Assembly: GCA_039908285.1 (NCBI GenBank)
Contig: JAMOBE010000001.1
Location: 28,244 to 92,243, forward strand
DNA length: 64,000 nucleotides
Reading direction: 5' to 3'
Source: JAMOBE01 sp039908285
GTDB taxonomy: Bacteria > Pseudomonadota > Alphaproteobacteria > Rhodospirillales > Rhodospirillaceae
The translations under genes and the position numbers were made by a program. This document shows positions 1-9,884 of the stretch, in pieces (position 1 is the stretch's first letter; every line of letters begins with the position of its first letter). The notes below the pieces were generated by a model. That model was not told where the DNA came from. It ran no database searches and worked only from the letters and a program-made list of their open reading frames with translations.

Positions 1-282
1 GTGCTGAAGCCCGGCGGGCATTTCCTGTGCCTTGAGTTCAGCCACGTGGTGATCCCGGTCCTGCGGACGCTTTACGACCGCTACTCCTTCACCGTCCTGC
101 CGGCGCTGGGCCAGGTGGTCACCGGCGACCGCGACGCCTATCAGTATCTGGTGGAGAGCATCCGCCGCTTCCCGCGACAGGAAGATCTGGCGGCGCTCAT
201 CACCGCGGCCGGCCTGCGGCGGGTGTCGTTCCGCAATCTTTCGGGTGGCATCGCCGCCATCCACTCGGCATGGCGGATCTGA
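1..282 (+). CDS. ubiE: UbiE C-terminal part (ubiquinone/menaquinone methyltransferase), cut by window edge
   Basis: This is the last 93 codons of a class I SAM-dependent methyltransferase that C-methylates the quinone ring in ubiquinone/menaquinone synthesis. The visible part begins at LKPGGHFLCLEFS, the late Rossmann strand of UbiE, followed by YRYL/AYQYLVESI-like text and the terminal NLSGGIAAIHSAW block that is typical of UbiE (usually ends GIVALHxGWK/R). The 5' part, including the SAM-binding glycine loop, lies outside the window. The stop codon is 7 bases upstream of the ubiB start, so the two genes form the usual alphaproteobacterial ubiE-ubiB operon. Confidence 0.9.
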   Translation: MLKPGGHFLCLEFSHVVIPVLRTLYDRYSFTVLPALGQVVTGDRDAYQYLVESIRRFPRQEDLAALITAAGLRRVSFRNLSGGIAAIHSAWRI

Positions 283-289
283 GCCCACG

Positions 290-1828
290 ATGATCCGCTC
301 CATCCGCAACATCGTCCGCCTGGTTCACATCGTGCGCGTGCTGGCGCGCCACGATGCCCTGTTCCCCATCGAGCGCGTCACCGCCGTGCGCGACCTCGCC
401 TATCTGGCCAAGCTGGTGACCCGCCGCGGCCCGCCCGGGCGCCCCGGCCAGCGGCTGGCCCGCGCCATGGTGGAGCTGGGGCCGGCCTTCATCAAGCTCG
501 GGCAGACCCTGTCCACCCGCCCCGATGTCATGGGCGAGGACGTGGCGGCCGATCTCACCTCGCTCCAGGACAAGCTGGAACCTTTCCCCGCCGACGAGGC
601 GCGGCGCATCATCGAGAGCGACTTCGAACGGCCGCTCGAGGAGCTGTACTCCGAGTTCTCGGCCGAGCCGGTGGCGGCCGCCTCCATCGCCCAGGTCCAC
701 TTCGCGACCACCACCGACGGGCGGCAGGTGGCGGTCAAGGTCCTGCGCCCCGACGTGGCGAAGAAGTTCGAGCAGGACATCGACGCCCTCTACTGGCTAG
801 CCGAGATCGTCGAGCGCACCCAGCCCGGCTTCCGCCGCCTGAAGCCGATCGAGGCGGTGCGCACCTTCGAGGACACGGTGGCGATGGAGATGGACCTCCG
901 CTTCGAGGCCGCCGCCGCCGCCGAGCTTCACGACAACTTCGCCGGTGACGACACCTTCCGCGTGCCCATGGTCGACTGGCAGCGCACGTCGCAGCGGGTC
1001 CTGACCACCCAGCGGGTGGTGGGCATCCCGGTGGATGAGCGCGAGCGCATCATCGCCGCCGGCATCGACCCCCGCGCCATCGTCGAGAAGGCCGCCAACG
1101 GCTTCTTCAACATGGTGTTCCGCGACGGCTTCTTTCACGGCGACCTGCACCCGGGCAACATGTTCGTCGGCGAGAACGGCGAGGTCATCCTGGTGGACTT
1201 CGGCATCACCGGCCGGGTCGACCGCGCGACGCGGCGCTATCTGGGCGAGATGCTGCTCGGCTTTCTCACCGCCGACTACCGGCGGGTGGCCGAGGTTCAT
1301 TTCGAAGCCGGATACGTTCCCGCCGACCGCTCGGTGGATACCTTCACCCAGGCCTGCCGCTCGGTGGCCGAGCCCATCTTCGGCAAGCCGATGAACGAGA
1401 TCTCCATCGGCCGCCTGCTCGGGCACCTGTTCAAGGTCACCGAGACCTTCGGCATGGAAGCCCAGCCCCAGCTTCTCCTGTTGCAGAAGACCATGATCAC
1501 CGCCGAGGGCGTCGGCCGCCTCCTCAGCCCCGACGTCAACATGTGGACCCTGGCCCGCCCCCTCATCGAGGGGTGGATGCGCGAGACTCTGGGACCCGAG
1601 GCCAGGCTGCGCCAGATGGCCACCGACCTCACCTCGTCGTTCGAGCGCCTGCCGCGCCTTTTGGAACACACCGAGCGCACCGCCGCCATGTTCCGCTCCG
1701 GCGGCCTGAAGCTGCACCCCGAGACCGTCGCCGAGCTGACCGGCCGGCGCGGTCGGCGCTCCTTCTTCACCACCCTGCTGCCGTGGGTTCTGGTGGCGAT
1801 TCTGGCCAGCATGCTGCTGGCCCGGTGA
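290..1828 (+). CDS. ubiB: UbiB, atypical kinase-like protein of ubiquinone biosynthesis
   Basis: This 512-residue protein belongs to the ABC1/UbiB/ADCK family, membrane-bound ATPases needed for ubiquinone assembly. Family hallmarks are visible: the KLGQ motif at about residues 69-72, the alanine-rich nucleotide loop AAASIAQVH (about 129-137), AVKVLRP with the catalytic-type Lys150, HGDLHPGN at 283-290 and DFG at 303-305. A hydrophobic C-terminal anchor occupies roughly residues 488-510, as in bacterial UbiB. The ATG at 290 is preferred over an upstream in-frame start at 245 because the latter overlaps ubiE and adds 15 residues with no family similarity. It is probably co-transcribed with ubiE. 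Confidence 0.95.
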   Translation: MIRSIRNIVRLVHIVRVLARHDALFPIERVTAVRDLAYLAKLVTRRGPPGRPGQRLARAMVELGPAFIKLGQTLSTRPDVMGEDVAADLTSLQDKLEPFPADEARRIIESDFERPLEELYSEFSAEPVAAASIAQVHFATTTDGRQVAVKVLRPDVAKKFEQDIDALYWLAEIVERTQPGFRRLKPIEAVRTFEDTVAMEMDLRFEAAAAAELHDNFAGDDTFRVPMVDWQRTSQRVLTTQRVVGIPVDERERIIAAGIDPRAIVEKAANGFFNMVFRDGFFHGDLHPGNMFVGENGEVILVDFGITGRVDRATRRYLGEMLLGFLTADYRRVAEVHFEAGYVPADRSVDTFTQACRSVAEPIFGKPMNEISIGRLLGHLFKVTETFGMEAQPQLLLLQKTMITAEGVGRLLSPDVNMWTLARPLIEGWMRETLGPEARLRQMATDLTSSFERLPRLLEHTERTAAMFRSGGLKLHPETVAELTGRRGRRSFFTTLLPWVLVAILASMLLAR

Positions 1829-1884
1829 GGGAATGGTTCGGTGAGAGATTGGAAGTGTTTCGACACACGGGGTAATACCGCTCG

Positions 1885-2140
1885 CCAGCGTGCTGGCGTA
1901 GAGAAAAAAGATGCAACACGGATGAACACGGATATCCACGGATAAACACGGATACAGAACACCAGAATGCTACTCTGTCTTTACCCGTGACAATATGTTA
2001 AGAATAATATTATATTATTACAGCAAGATATTTTCACGTGCCCCACTTAAGCCTATGTCAAACTCTGCTGCATCCGTGTTTATCCGTGGATATCCGTGTT
2101 CATCCGTGTTGCGCCTTTTTTCTTAAAGCCAGCACACTGG
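1885..2140. repeat. Inverted pair of dispersed 'acacggat' intergenic repeats in the ubiB/sel1 gap
   Basis: The 379-base gap 1829-2207 holds no gene. Two copies of a roughly 75-100 bp element face each other, at about 1885-1957 (+) and 2038-2140 (-). Each contains imperfect tandem units of ACACGGATGAACACGG and TCCACGGATAAACACGG. A third copy lies at about 14993-15095. The right arm reverse-complemented matches the 14993 copy over its whole length, including the downstream 'gagtttgacat' end. Between the arms is an AT-rich stretch (1995-2035). The 1885 end is itself a palindrome, CGCCAGC-gt-GCTGGCG. Confidence 0.7.
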
Positions 2141-2207
2141 AGATCGATCCATTTCATTGGTGCTGTGTGTCAAACTTTAGGTTCGCCGGTGAAACCTTTT
2201 CACCCTC

Positions 2208-2822
2208 TCACCTCTGGCCGCTCAGCATCATCCTGACGGACTGTTCGATGCCTGGCGCCGTGTCCTTTGGCATCATGGGGGCGAGGCGCTGGCGGGTGGT
2301 GGTGGCGTCGGTACGGACGGAGTCGTCCTTGGCGAAGTGTTCGGCGAGCATCAGCCAGTAATAGGCGTTGGCGGCGTCGTAGGGGCGCATCATCTTGCGG
2401 ACAGGGTCATAGCCCCGGTCGAGGTACATCTTGCCCAGGCTGAGCTGGGCCCTGGCGTGGCGCTGGCGGGCGGCGGCGGTGAACCAGTCCTCGGCGCGGC
2501 GGGGATCCCGGCCGATGCCCTTGCCCTCGGCGTAGAGCTGGGCGAGCTTGTACTGGCTTTCCGGCTGGCCGCGACGGGCCGCCTGGAAGTACCAGTCGCG
2601 GGCGGCGAAGCCGTCCTTCGCCACCCCCCCCAGTCCATCGGCGTGGATGTCGCCGAGGCGCTCGCAGGCATCCGGGTCGCCCCTGTGGCCTTCGGGAGTC
2701 AGCTCGCGGACGGCGGTCGCGCCGTCTCCACGCTCAAGCGCCTTCAACGCCTCCGCGGTGCCGGCCAGCGCCGACCCGATGAGGAGGAGATGGATACACC
2801 CCGCCAGAACCCACCGTTTCAT
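2208..2822 (-). CDS. Exported Sel1-like (TPR-type) repeat protein
   Basis: This small exported protein of about 204 residues starts MKRWVLAGCIHLLLIGSALA, a signal peptide. Helical Sel1-like repeats follow; the recognisable units are the block ending YFQAARRGQPESQ, then YKLAQLYAEGKGIGRD, and SLGKMYLDRG. Such repeats are protein-protein scaffolds, and the partner is unknown. The ATG at 2822 is chosen because AAGGGAG sits 6 bases upstream; an ATG two codons earlier is also possible and a start further upstream is unlikely. It is convergent with the ubiB side and divergent from nothing obvious, and it lies just downstream of uvrA on the same strand. Confidence 0.75.
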   Translation of the reverse strand: MKRWVLAGCIHLLLIGSALAGTAEALKALERGDGATAVRELTPEGHRGDPDACERLGDIHADGLGGVAKDGFAARDWYFQAARRGQPESQYKLAQLYAEGKGIGRDPRRAEDWFTAAARQRHARAQLSLGKMYLDRGYDPVRKMMRPYDAANAYYWLMLAEHFAKDDSVRTDATTTRQRLAPMMPKDTAPGIEQSVRMMLSGQR

Positions 2823-2873
2823 AGGCATCTCCCTTGGGCTTTGCCGACGGCACACTATGACGGCACAGCCGGC

Positions 2874-5738
2874 TTACGGCAACGTCAACCGCCGACGGGC
2901 GTCCCAGAGGTACGGCTTCAGATAGTGTCCGGTATAGCTCCCGGTCGCGGCGGCGATGTCCTCGGGCGTGCCGACGGCGACGACTCGGCCGCCGCCGGCT
3001 CCGCCCTCGGGGCCCAGGTCGATGATCCAGTCGGCGGTCTTGATGACCTCCAGGTTGTGCTCGATCACCACCACCGTGTTGCCGCTTTCCACCAGCCGAT
3101 GCAAAACCTCCAAAAGCCGCCGCACGTCCTCGAAATGGAGTCCCGTGGTGGGCTCGTCCAGGATGTAGAGGGTACGGCCGGTGGCGCGGCGCGACAGCTC
3201 CTTGGCCAGCTTGACCCGCTGGGCCTCGCCGCCCGACAGGGTGGTGGCCTGCTGGCCCAGGTGAATATAGCCTAGCCCCACCTGGTCCAGCAGCACCAGC
3301 TTGTCGCGGATCGCCGGCACCGCCTTGAAGAACCCGGCGGCCTCCTCGACGGTCATGTCCAGCACGTCGGCGATGGACTTGCCCCGGAAGGTGACTTCCA
3401 GGGTCTCTCGGTTGTAGCGCCGCCCCTTGCAGACGTCGCACTGGACGAACACGTCGGGGAGGAAGTGCATCTCGATCTTGATGACCCCGTCGCCCTGACA
3501 GGCCTCGCAGCGCCCGCCGCGGACGTTGAACGAGAACCGCCCCGGCTTGTAGCCCCGGGCCTGGGCTTCCGGCAGGCCGGCGAACCAGTCGCGGATCGGC
3601 GTGAACAGGCCGGTGTAGGTGGCCGGGTTGGAGCGTGGCGTCCGGCCGATGGGGGACTGGTCGATATCGACGATCTTGTCGATGTGCGCGATGCCGTCGA
3701 TGCGCTCGTGCTCGGCCGCCGGCTCGCGGGATCCGTGCAGGGTGCGGGCCAGGCCGCGGTAGAGAGTCTCCACCACCAGGGTCGACTTGCCGCCGCCCGA
3801 CACCCCGGTGACGCAGATGAAGGTGCCGAGCGGCAGGTCGACGGTGATGCCCTGGAGGTTGTTGCCCCGCGCCCCCACCACGGAGAGGACATTGCCGCTG
3901 CCCGGCCGCCGGGCTCCGCTGATGGGGATGGCGCGCTCACCGGTGAGGTACTGCCCGGTCAGCGAGGCGGGGTTTTGCATCACCTCCTCGGGCGTGCCCT
4001 GGGCCACCACCGTGCCGCCATGGATGCCGGCTCCCGGCCCCATGTCGATCAGGTGATCGGCGGAGCGGATGGCATCCTCGTCGTGCTCGACGACGATCAC
4101 GGTGTTGCCGATGTCCCGCAGGTGCTTCAGCGTCGTCAGCAGGCGGTCGTTGTCGCGCTGGTGCAGGCCGATGGAGGGCTCGTCCAGCACGTACAAAACG
4201 CCGGTGAGGCCGGAGCCGATCTGCGAGGCGAGCCGGATGCGCTGGCTCTCGCCCCCCGACAGGGTGCCCGAGTTGCGTCCAAGCGACAGGTAGTCGAGCC
4301 CCACGTCCATCAGGAACCCGAGCCGGTCGTTGATCTCGCGCAGGATGCGGCGGGCGATCTCGCGCTGTTTCGGCGACAGGTGCTGGTCCAGGTCGGCGAA
4401 CCAGCGGTGGGCCTCGGCGATGGAGAAGTCGGTGGCCTGGGTGATGTGCAGCCCCCGGATCTTGACGGCGAGCGCCGCCGGCTTGAGGCGGGCGCCCTGG
4501 CAGGCCTCGCAGGGGGCCGAGGTCTGGTAGCGCCCCAGCTCCTCGCGGATCCAGGCGGAGTCGGTCTCCCGCCAGCGCCGCTCCAGATTGGGGATGACAC
4601 CCTCGAACGGCCGCTCGGTGGTGTAGGTGCGGACGTCGTCGGCATAGCGGACCAGGATCGGCTCCTTGCCCGAGCCGTACAGGATGGCCTGGCGCACCTT
4701 GTCCGGCAGGTCGCGGAACGGCACCGCCGGGCCGGCGCCGTAGTGGGTGCAGACGCTCTCCAGAGTCTGCTGGTAGTAGTGGGCGGTGGTGCTGGACCAC
4801 GGGGCCACCGCGCCCTCCACCAGGGATATCGTATCGTCGGGCACCACCAGCGCCGGGTCGAAGCGCAGCGTCACCCCCAGGCCGTCGCAGCCCGGGCAGG
4901 CGCCGTGCGGATTGTTGAACGAGAACAGCCGCGGCTCGATCTCGTCAATGGTGAAGCCCGACACCGGGCAGGCGAAGCGGGTGGAAAAGGTGGTGCGGAT
5001 CTCCGGATCGTCCGCCGCCGCGTCGGCCCGGTCGGCGTAGATCAGGCCGTCGGTCAGCGACAGGGCGGTCTCCAGCGAGTCGGCGAGGCGGGCGCCCAGC
5101 CCCTCGCGCACCACCAGCCGGTCCACCACCACCTCGATGTCGTGCTTGACCTTGCGGTTGAGGGAGGGAACCTCGTCGATCTCGTACAGCGTCCCGTCCA
5201 CCCGAACCCGCTGGAAGCCCTTTTTGCGCAGGTCCACCAGGTCCTTGCGGTACTCGCCCTTGCGCCCACGCACCACCGGCGCCAGCAGCAGAAGGCGGGT
5301 GCCCTCGGGCATGGCCAGGATGCGGTCCACCATCTGGCTCACGGTCTGGCTCTCGATGGGCAGACCGGTGGCCGGCGAGTGCGGCACGCCCACCCGCGCC
5401 CACAACAGCCGCATGTAGTCGTAGATCTCGGTCACCGTCGCCACGGTGGAGCGGGGATTGCGCGAGGTGGTCTTCTGCTCGATGGAGATGGCGGGGCTCA
5501 GGCCCTCGATCAGGTCGACGTCGGGCTTTTGCATCAGTTCCAGGAACTGGCGGGCGTAGGCGGACAGGGACTCCACATAGCGCCGCTGGCCCTCGGCATA
5601 GATGGTGTCGAAGGCAAGCGAAGACTTGCCCGATCCCGACAGGCCGGTGATGACCACCAGCCGGTCGCGCGGGATGTCCACGTCGACGCTTTTCAAGTTG
5701 TGTTCGCGCGCGCCACGCACGCGGATCTGGCCGCTCAT
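2874..5738 (-). CDS. uvrA: UvrA, excinuclease ABC subunit A
   Basis: This 954-residue full-length UvrA is the damage-recognition ATPase of nucleotide excision repair. It shows two ABC ATPase modules: Walker A GLSGSGKSS near residue 32 and a second GVSGGGKST in the C-terminal half, each with its LSGGESQR / LSGGEAQR signature. The C-terminal zinc module CEACQGDG...CDVCKGRRYN is intact. In the first zinc module the usual CPxCG is CPVSG, so one cysteine is replaced by serine; I believe this is common in alphaproteobacteria. The start MSGQIRVRGAREHNL is the conserved N-terminus. A palindromic repeat element occupies the upstream gap. Confidence 0.97.
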   Translation of the reverse strand: MSGQIRVRGAREHNLKSVDVDIPRDRLVVITGLSGSGKSSLAFDTIYAEGQRRYVESLSAYARQFLELMQKPDVDLIEGLSPAISIEQKTTSRNPRSTVATVTEIYDYMRLLWARVGVPHSPATGLPIESQTVSQMVDRILAMPEGTRLLLLAPVVRGRKGEYRKDLVDLRKKGFQRVRVDGTLYEIDEVPSLNRKVKHDIEVVVDRLVVREGLGARLADSLETALSLTDGLIYADRADAAADDPEIRTTFSTRFACPVSGFTIDEIEPRLFSFNNPHGACPGCDGLGVTLRFDPALVVPDDTISLVEGAVAPWSSTTAHYYQQTLESVCTHYGAGPAVPFRDLPDKVRQAILYGSGKEPILVRYADDVRTYTTERPFEGVIPNLERRWRETDSAWIREELGRYQTSAPCEACQGARLKPAALAVKIRGLHITQATDFSIAEAHRWFADLDQHLSPKQREIARRILREINDRLGFLMDVGLDYLSLGRNSGTLSGGESQRIRLASQIGSGLTGVLYVLDEPSIGLHQRDNDRLLTTLKHLRDIGNTVIVVEHDEDAIRSADHLIDMGPGAGIHGGTVVAQGTPEEVMQNPASLTGQYLTGERAIPISGARRPGSGNVLSVVGARGNNLQGITVDLPLGTFICVTGVSGGGKSTLVVETLYRGLARTLHGSREPAAEHERIDGIAHIDKIVDIDQSPIGRTPRSNPATYTGLFTPIRDWFAGLPEAQARGYKPGRFSFNVRGGRCEACQGDGVIKIEMHFLPDVFVQCDVCKGRRYNRETLEVTFRGKSIADVLDMTVEEAAGFFKAVPAIRDKLVLLDQVGLGYIHLGQQATTLSGGEAQRVKLAKELSRRATGRTLYILDEPTTGLHFEDVRRLLEVLHRLVESGNTVVVIEHNLEVIKTADWIIDLGPEGGAGGGRVVAVGTPEDIAAATGSYTGHYLKPYLWDARRRLTLP

Positions 5739-5759
5739 TTGGTGAGAACTTCCGCCAAT

Positions 5760-5966
5760 CAGGGCAATCGTGTGAAAGAGTGAAAGCCGCCACCTTCACT
5801 CCCTCTCCCCCTCGAGGGGGAGAGGGCCGGGGTGAGGGGGTGGGGCAGGCGGCACCACCTTGGGAGCTTCGCGCCCCCCTCACCCAAACCCTCTCCCCCC
5901 GAAAGAGGGGGGAGAGGGCTTTTGATGATTCCCGCGCCAAAGCATTTCTTTCACCCGATTGCCCCG
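5760..5966. mobile_element. MITE-like palindromic element, long form (207 bp)
   Basis: The element fills the gap between uvrA and the cheY-like gene. Ends are CAGGGCAATCGTGTGAA (5760-5776) and its near inverse TTCACCCGATTGCCCCG (5950-5966). Inside are two GC-rich hairpins of the CCCTCTCCCCC type separated by about 70 bases. The same internal block, inverted, occurs at about 18722-18850 and 28871-28995. No flanking duplication is evident here. It has no coding capacity; ORFs running through it are low-complexity artefacts. Confidence 0.75.
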
Positions 5967-5971
5967 TGTCC

Positions 5972-6346
5972 TTAATCTGAGTCCCCTATCCCCACCTGCT
6001 CCAGCTTGGCCTTGACGATTTCGGCGTCGAAGGGCTTCATGATGTATTCGTTGGCACCCTCGTTGAGGGCCATCTGGATGTGGTCCATGTCGTTTTCGGT
6101 GGTGCAGAATATCACCGATGGCTGGTTACCGTTCGGCATCCGCCGCAATTCCTTGAGGAACGTGAGGCCATCCATCACCGGCATGTTCCAATCCAGCAGA
6201 ATCACGGCGGGAAGCTGGGTGCGGCACGCGTCCAGAGCCTGCTTTCCGTCGGCGGCTTCCTTGACTTCGAACCCGAGGTCCACCAGGATTTTCTTGGCGA
6301 CCATCCGGATCACTTTTGAATCGTCAACGACAAGACACGATTTCAC
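5972..6346 (-). CDS. Single-domain CheY-like response regulator
   Basis: This 124-residue stand-alone receiver domain has the acidic pair D8/D9, phospho-acceptor D52 in LLDWNMPVMDG, the T82/T83 switch position and K104 in the conserved KPF motif. It has no output domain, so it probably works by protein contact, either as a chemotaxis CheY binding the flagellar switch or as a phosphorelay shuttle. It is not next to other che genes, although cheZ lies at 56.8 kb and motAB at 45-46 kb in the same window. Start is the ATG at 6346 (MKSCLVVDDSKVIR). Confidence 0.9.
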   Translation of the reverse strand: MKSCLVVDDSKVIRMVAKKILVDLGFEVKEAADGKQALDACRTQLPAVILLDWNMPVMDGLTFLKELRRMPNGNQPSVIFCTTENDMDHIQMALNEGANEYIMKPFDAEIVKAKLEQVGIGDSD

Positions 6347-6433
6347 TGTCTTACCCGATACACTCTGCCCCGACCGCGACCGCCGCTATCGCCGTCACTC
6401 CGGTCCAGCTCTTATCACCATTTCGGAGTCCCT

Positions 6434-7705
6434 TCAAGTCCGCGGGTCTTGGCTCAGTCCATGTTCTTTCCGGGCGGCGCCGACGGTGAACGCGGCTGCC
6501 ATCCACACCGCTCCCAGCCACCAGCTCTGGAACACGCCATAGCTCGAACTGGCGATCAGCAGGGTCACCACAATCAGCGCGAGAGCCGCCGCCCGCTCCT
6601 CGCGGCCGGGCAGGGCGGTCGGCAGGCGCCGGAGGATCAGAACCACCAGCGCCAGCGCCAGGGCCGCTCCGGGGGCGCCAAGCTCCAGCCAGATCTGCAG
6701 CAGGCTGTTGTGGGGATGCAGCGGCAGCATTTCCTCGAGCGCGATCAGGCGGCCGCGTCCGGGGATCTCGATGTCGACGGCGACCTTGTCCGACCCGCCC
6801 GGCATCGACCGCGACGCGTCCAGTCCATGGCCTGCCAGGGGCTGCTCGGCGATGTGGCCGGCTACGAACCGCCAGATGACCAGCCGGTGGTGGATCGAGT
6901 TGGGCACGAAGGCCGGCATCCGCTCCAGAGTCTCGTGGGGCGGCGGCAGCATCACCGGCACCACCGGTGCCAGGACCAGCCCCACGGCCAGGCCCCCGGC
7001 GATGGCTCCCGCCACCAGTCGCGGCGCCAGGCGGGCGATGGGGAAGACGAGGATCCCGGCGGCCATGGCCACCGCCGCCGTATGGGCATTGGTCGGGACC
7101 AGCACGGCGAAGAGCGCCGCCAGGACCGCCCATGCTCCCATGGCCGCTCCCCGTCCCGCCATGGCGACCACCGCCGGCCAGGCCATCACCGCCGCCATCG
7201 CCGCGCCGTTCTTCAGGAACGGCGAATAGTCCTTCTCCACCCGCCATTCCAGCCGGTCGAGGGGGGTCACGCCGTGAATCACGCGGGTGATCAGGGCGTC
7301 GGTCGTTCCCTCGACCCCCAGCAGGGCGAGGGCCAGGACGGCTCCCGCCACCAGTCCCCGCCGCAGGATGCGCCGCCCATCCTCCTCGAGGGACATCCCG
7401 GCGTCCAGCAGCACGAGGCCGGCCAGGACGCCGCCCAGGAGCTGGGCATCCTTGAACAACGACTGTAGCGGCGCCACCGACCACAGGCTCGTCAGCGCCC
7501 CCCAGGCTAGCAGCAGGCCGAAATACACGACGAGCCACCGGGACACCCGCGGCAGGGTACGGGTCGCAACCACCAGCACCCCGGCCCCGCCGATGAATAG
7601 AGCCGCCAGCCCCTTCGACGCGAACACCGCCAGCGGCGGCACGGCCACCGCCATCATGGCCAGGGTCCAGCCACGGAACAGAGACAGGGGCGCCACCATT
7701 CCCAC
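6434..7705 (-). CDS. O-antigen ligase / Wzy-family polytopic membrane protein
   Basis: This 423-residue, highly hydrophobic protein has about 10-12 predicted membrane segments. A large periplasmic loop in the C-terminal half contains RLVIWRFVAGHIAEQPLAGHG and the LHPHNSLLQIWLELG motif. This H-x-H-N loop is the hallmark of the Wzy_C / O-antigen ligase superfamily, whose members join or polymerise undecaprenyl-linked glycans at the periplasmic face. The exact acceptor (LPS core, exopolysaccharide or glycoprotein) cannot be told from sequence. No glycan cluster surrounds it; the neighbour is a SemiSWEET gene 13 bases upstream on the same strand. Confidence 0.8.
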   Translation of the reverse strand: MGMVAPLSLFRGWTLAMMAVAVPPLAVFASKGLAALFIGGAGVLVVATRTLPRVSRWLVVYFGLLLAWGALTSLWSVAPLQSLFKDAQLLGGVLAGLVLLDAGMSLEEDGRRILRRGLVAGAVLALALLGVEGTTDALITRVIHGVTPLDRLEWRVEKDYSPFLKNGAAMAAVMAWPAVVAMAGRGAAMGAWAVLAALFAVLVPTNAHTAAVAMAAGILVFPIARLAPRLVAGAIAGGLAVGLVLAPVVPVMLPPPHETLERMPAFVPNSIHHRLVIWRFVAGHIAEQPLAGHGLDASRSMPGGSDKVAVDIEIPGRGRLIALEEMLPLHPHNSLLQIWLELGAPGAALALALVVLILRRLPTALPGREERAAALALIVVTLLIASSSYGVFQSWWLGAVWMAAAFTVGAARKEHGLSQDPRT

Positions 7706-7718
7706 CCGTTTTTCCCCC

Positions 7719-7994
7719 TCACCGCCGAAGATCGTTGATCTTGAAGGCGAGGATCAATCCCGTCAGGACCAGGGTGACGATGTTGGGAATGATCACCGGC
7801 CAGCGATGGATCATGACTCCGTAGACGATCCAGAGGGCCACGCCGACCGTGAAGGTCAGCAGCATGACCAGCGACAGGTCGCGGGCCGATCGCGAGCGCC
7901 ACGTCTTCACCACCTGCGGCAGAAAGGCGACGGTGGTCAGCGTTCCGGCGACATAGCCCAGAATATCCGCCGGGGTCAGGGAAAAGTCGCTCAC
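7719..7994 (-). CDS. SemiSWEET-type sugar transporter (PQ-loop)
   Basis: This 91-residue protein has three membrane helices and matches the bacterial SemiSWEET/MtN3 pattern: GYVAGTLTTVAFLPQVVKTWRSR (PQ motif in helix 1), SLVMLLTFTVGVALWIVYG and PNIVTLVLTGLILAFK. Family members form homodimers that move small sugars across the inner membrane. The start is GTG at 7994, immediately following the TAG stop of the HD-GYP gene, so translation of the two is probably coupled. The closest in-frame ATG is too far inside the first helix. Confidence 0.85.
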   Translation of the reverse strand: MSDFSLTPADILGYVAGTLTTVAFLPQVVKTWRSRSARDLSLVMLLTFTVGVALWIVYGVMIHRWPVIIPNIVTLVLTGLILAFKINDLRR

Positions 7995-9725
<1,731 letters not shown>

Positions 9726-9884
9726 GTCCCAGCTCCCCACTCACTTCCGGACTCGCCGTCCCCCTCGGGCGTGCCCTTCCCGGCTTCCTGCCGACACGCG
9801 AGCTTATCACATCCCATACCATGGATAGACTGGAATTGCCTATGACGATCGACAGGGGGTACCGATCCGGGCTCCCTGGATAGC

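Noticed and set aside
1910..1960. Short tandem 'acacggat' units looked like a CRISPR array.
   Set aside because: Units are contiguous or nearly so, with no unique spacers of constant length and no cas genes nearby.
2874..5783. Very long antisense open frame over uvrA on the plus strand (and similar ones over polA, yifB and the repeat protein).
   Set aside because: High-GC codon bias leaves antisense frames open; these lack family motifs, are rich in His/Gly/Val/Gln text typical of antisense GC-rich DNA and overlap certain genes completely.
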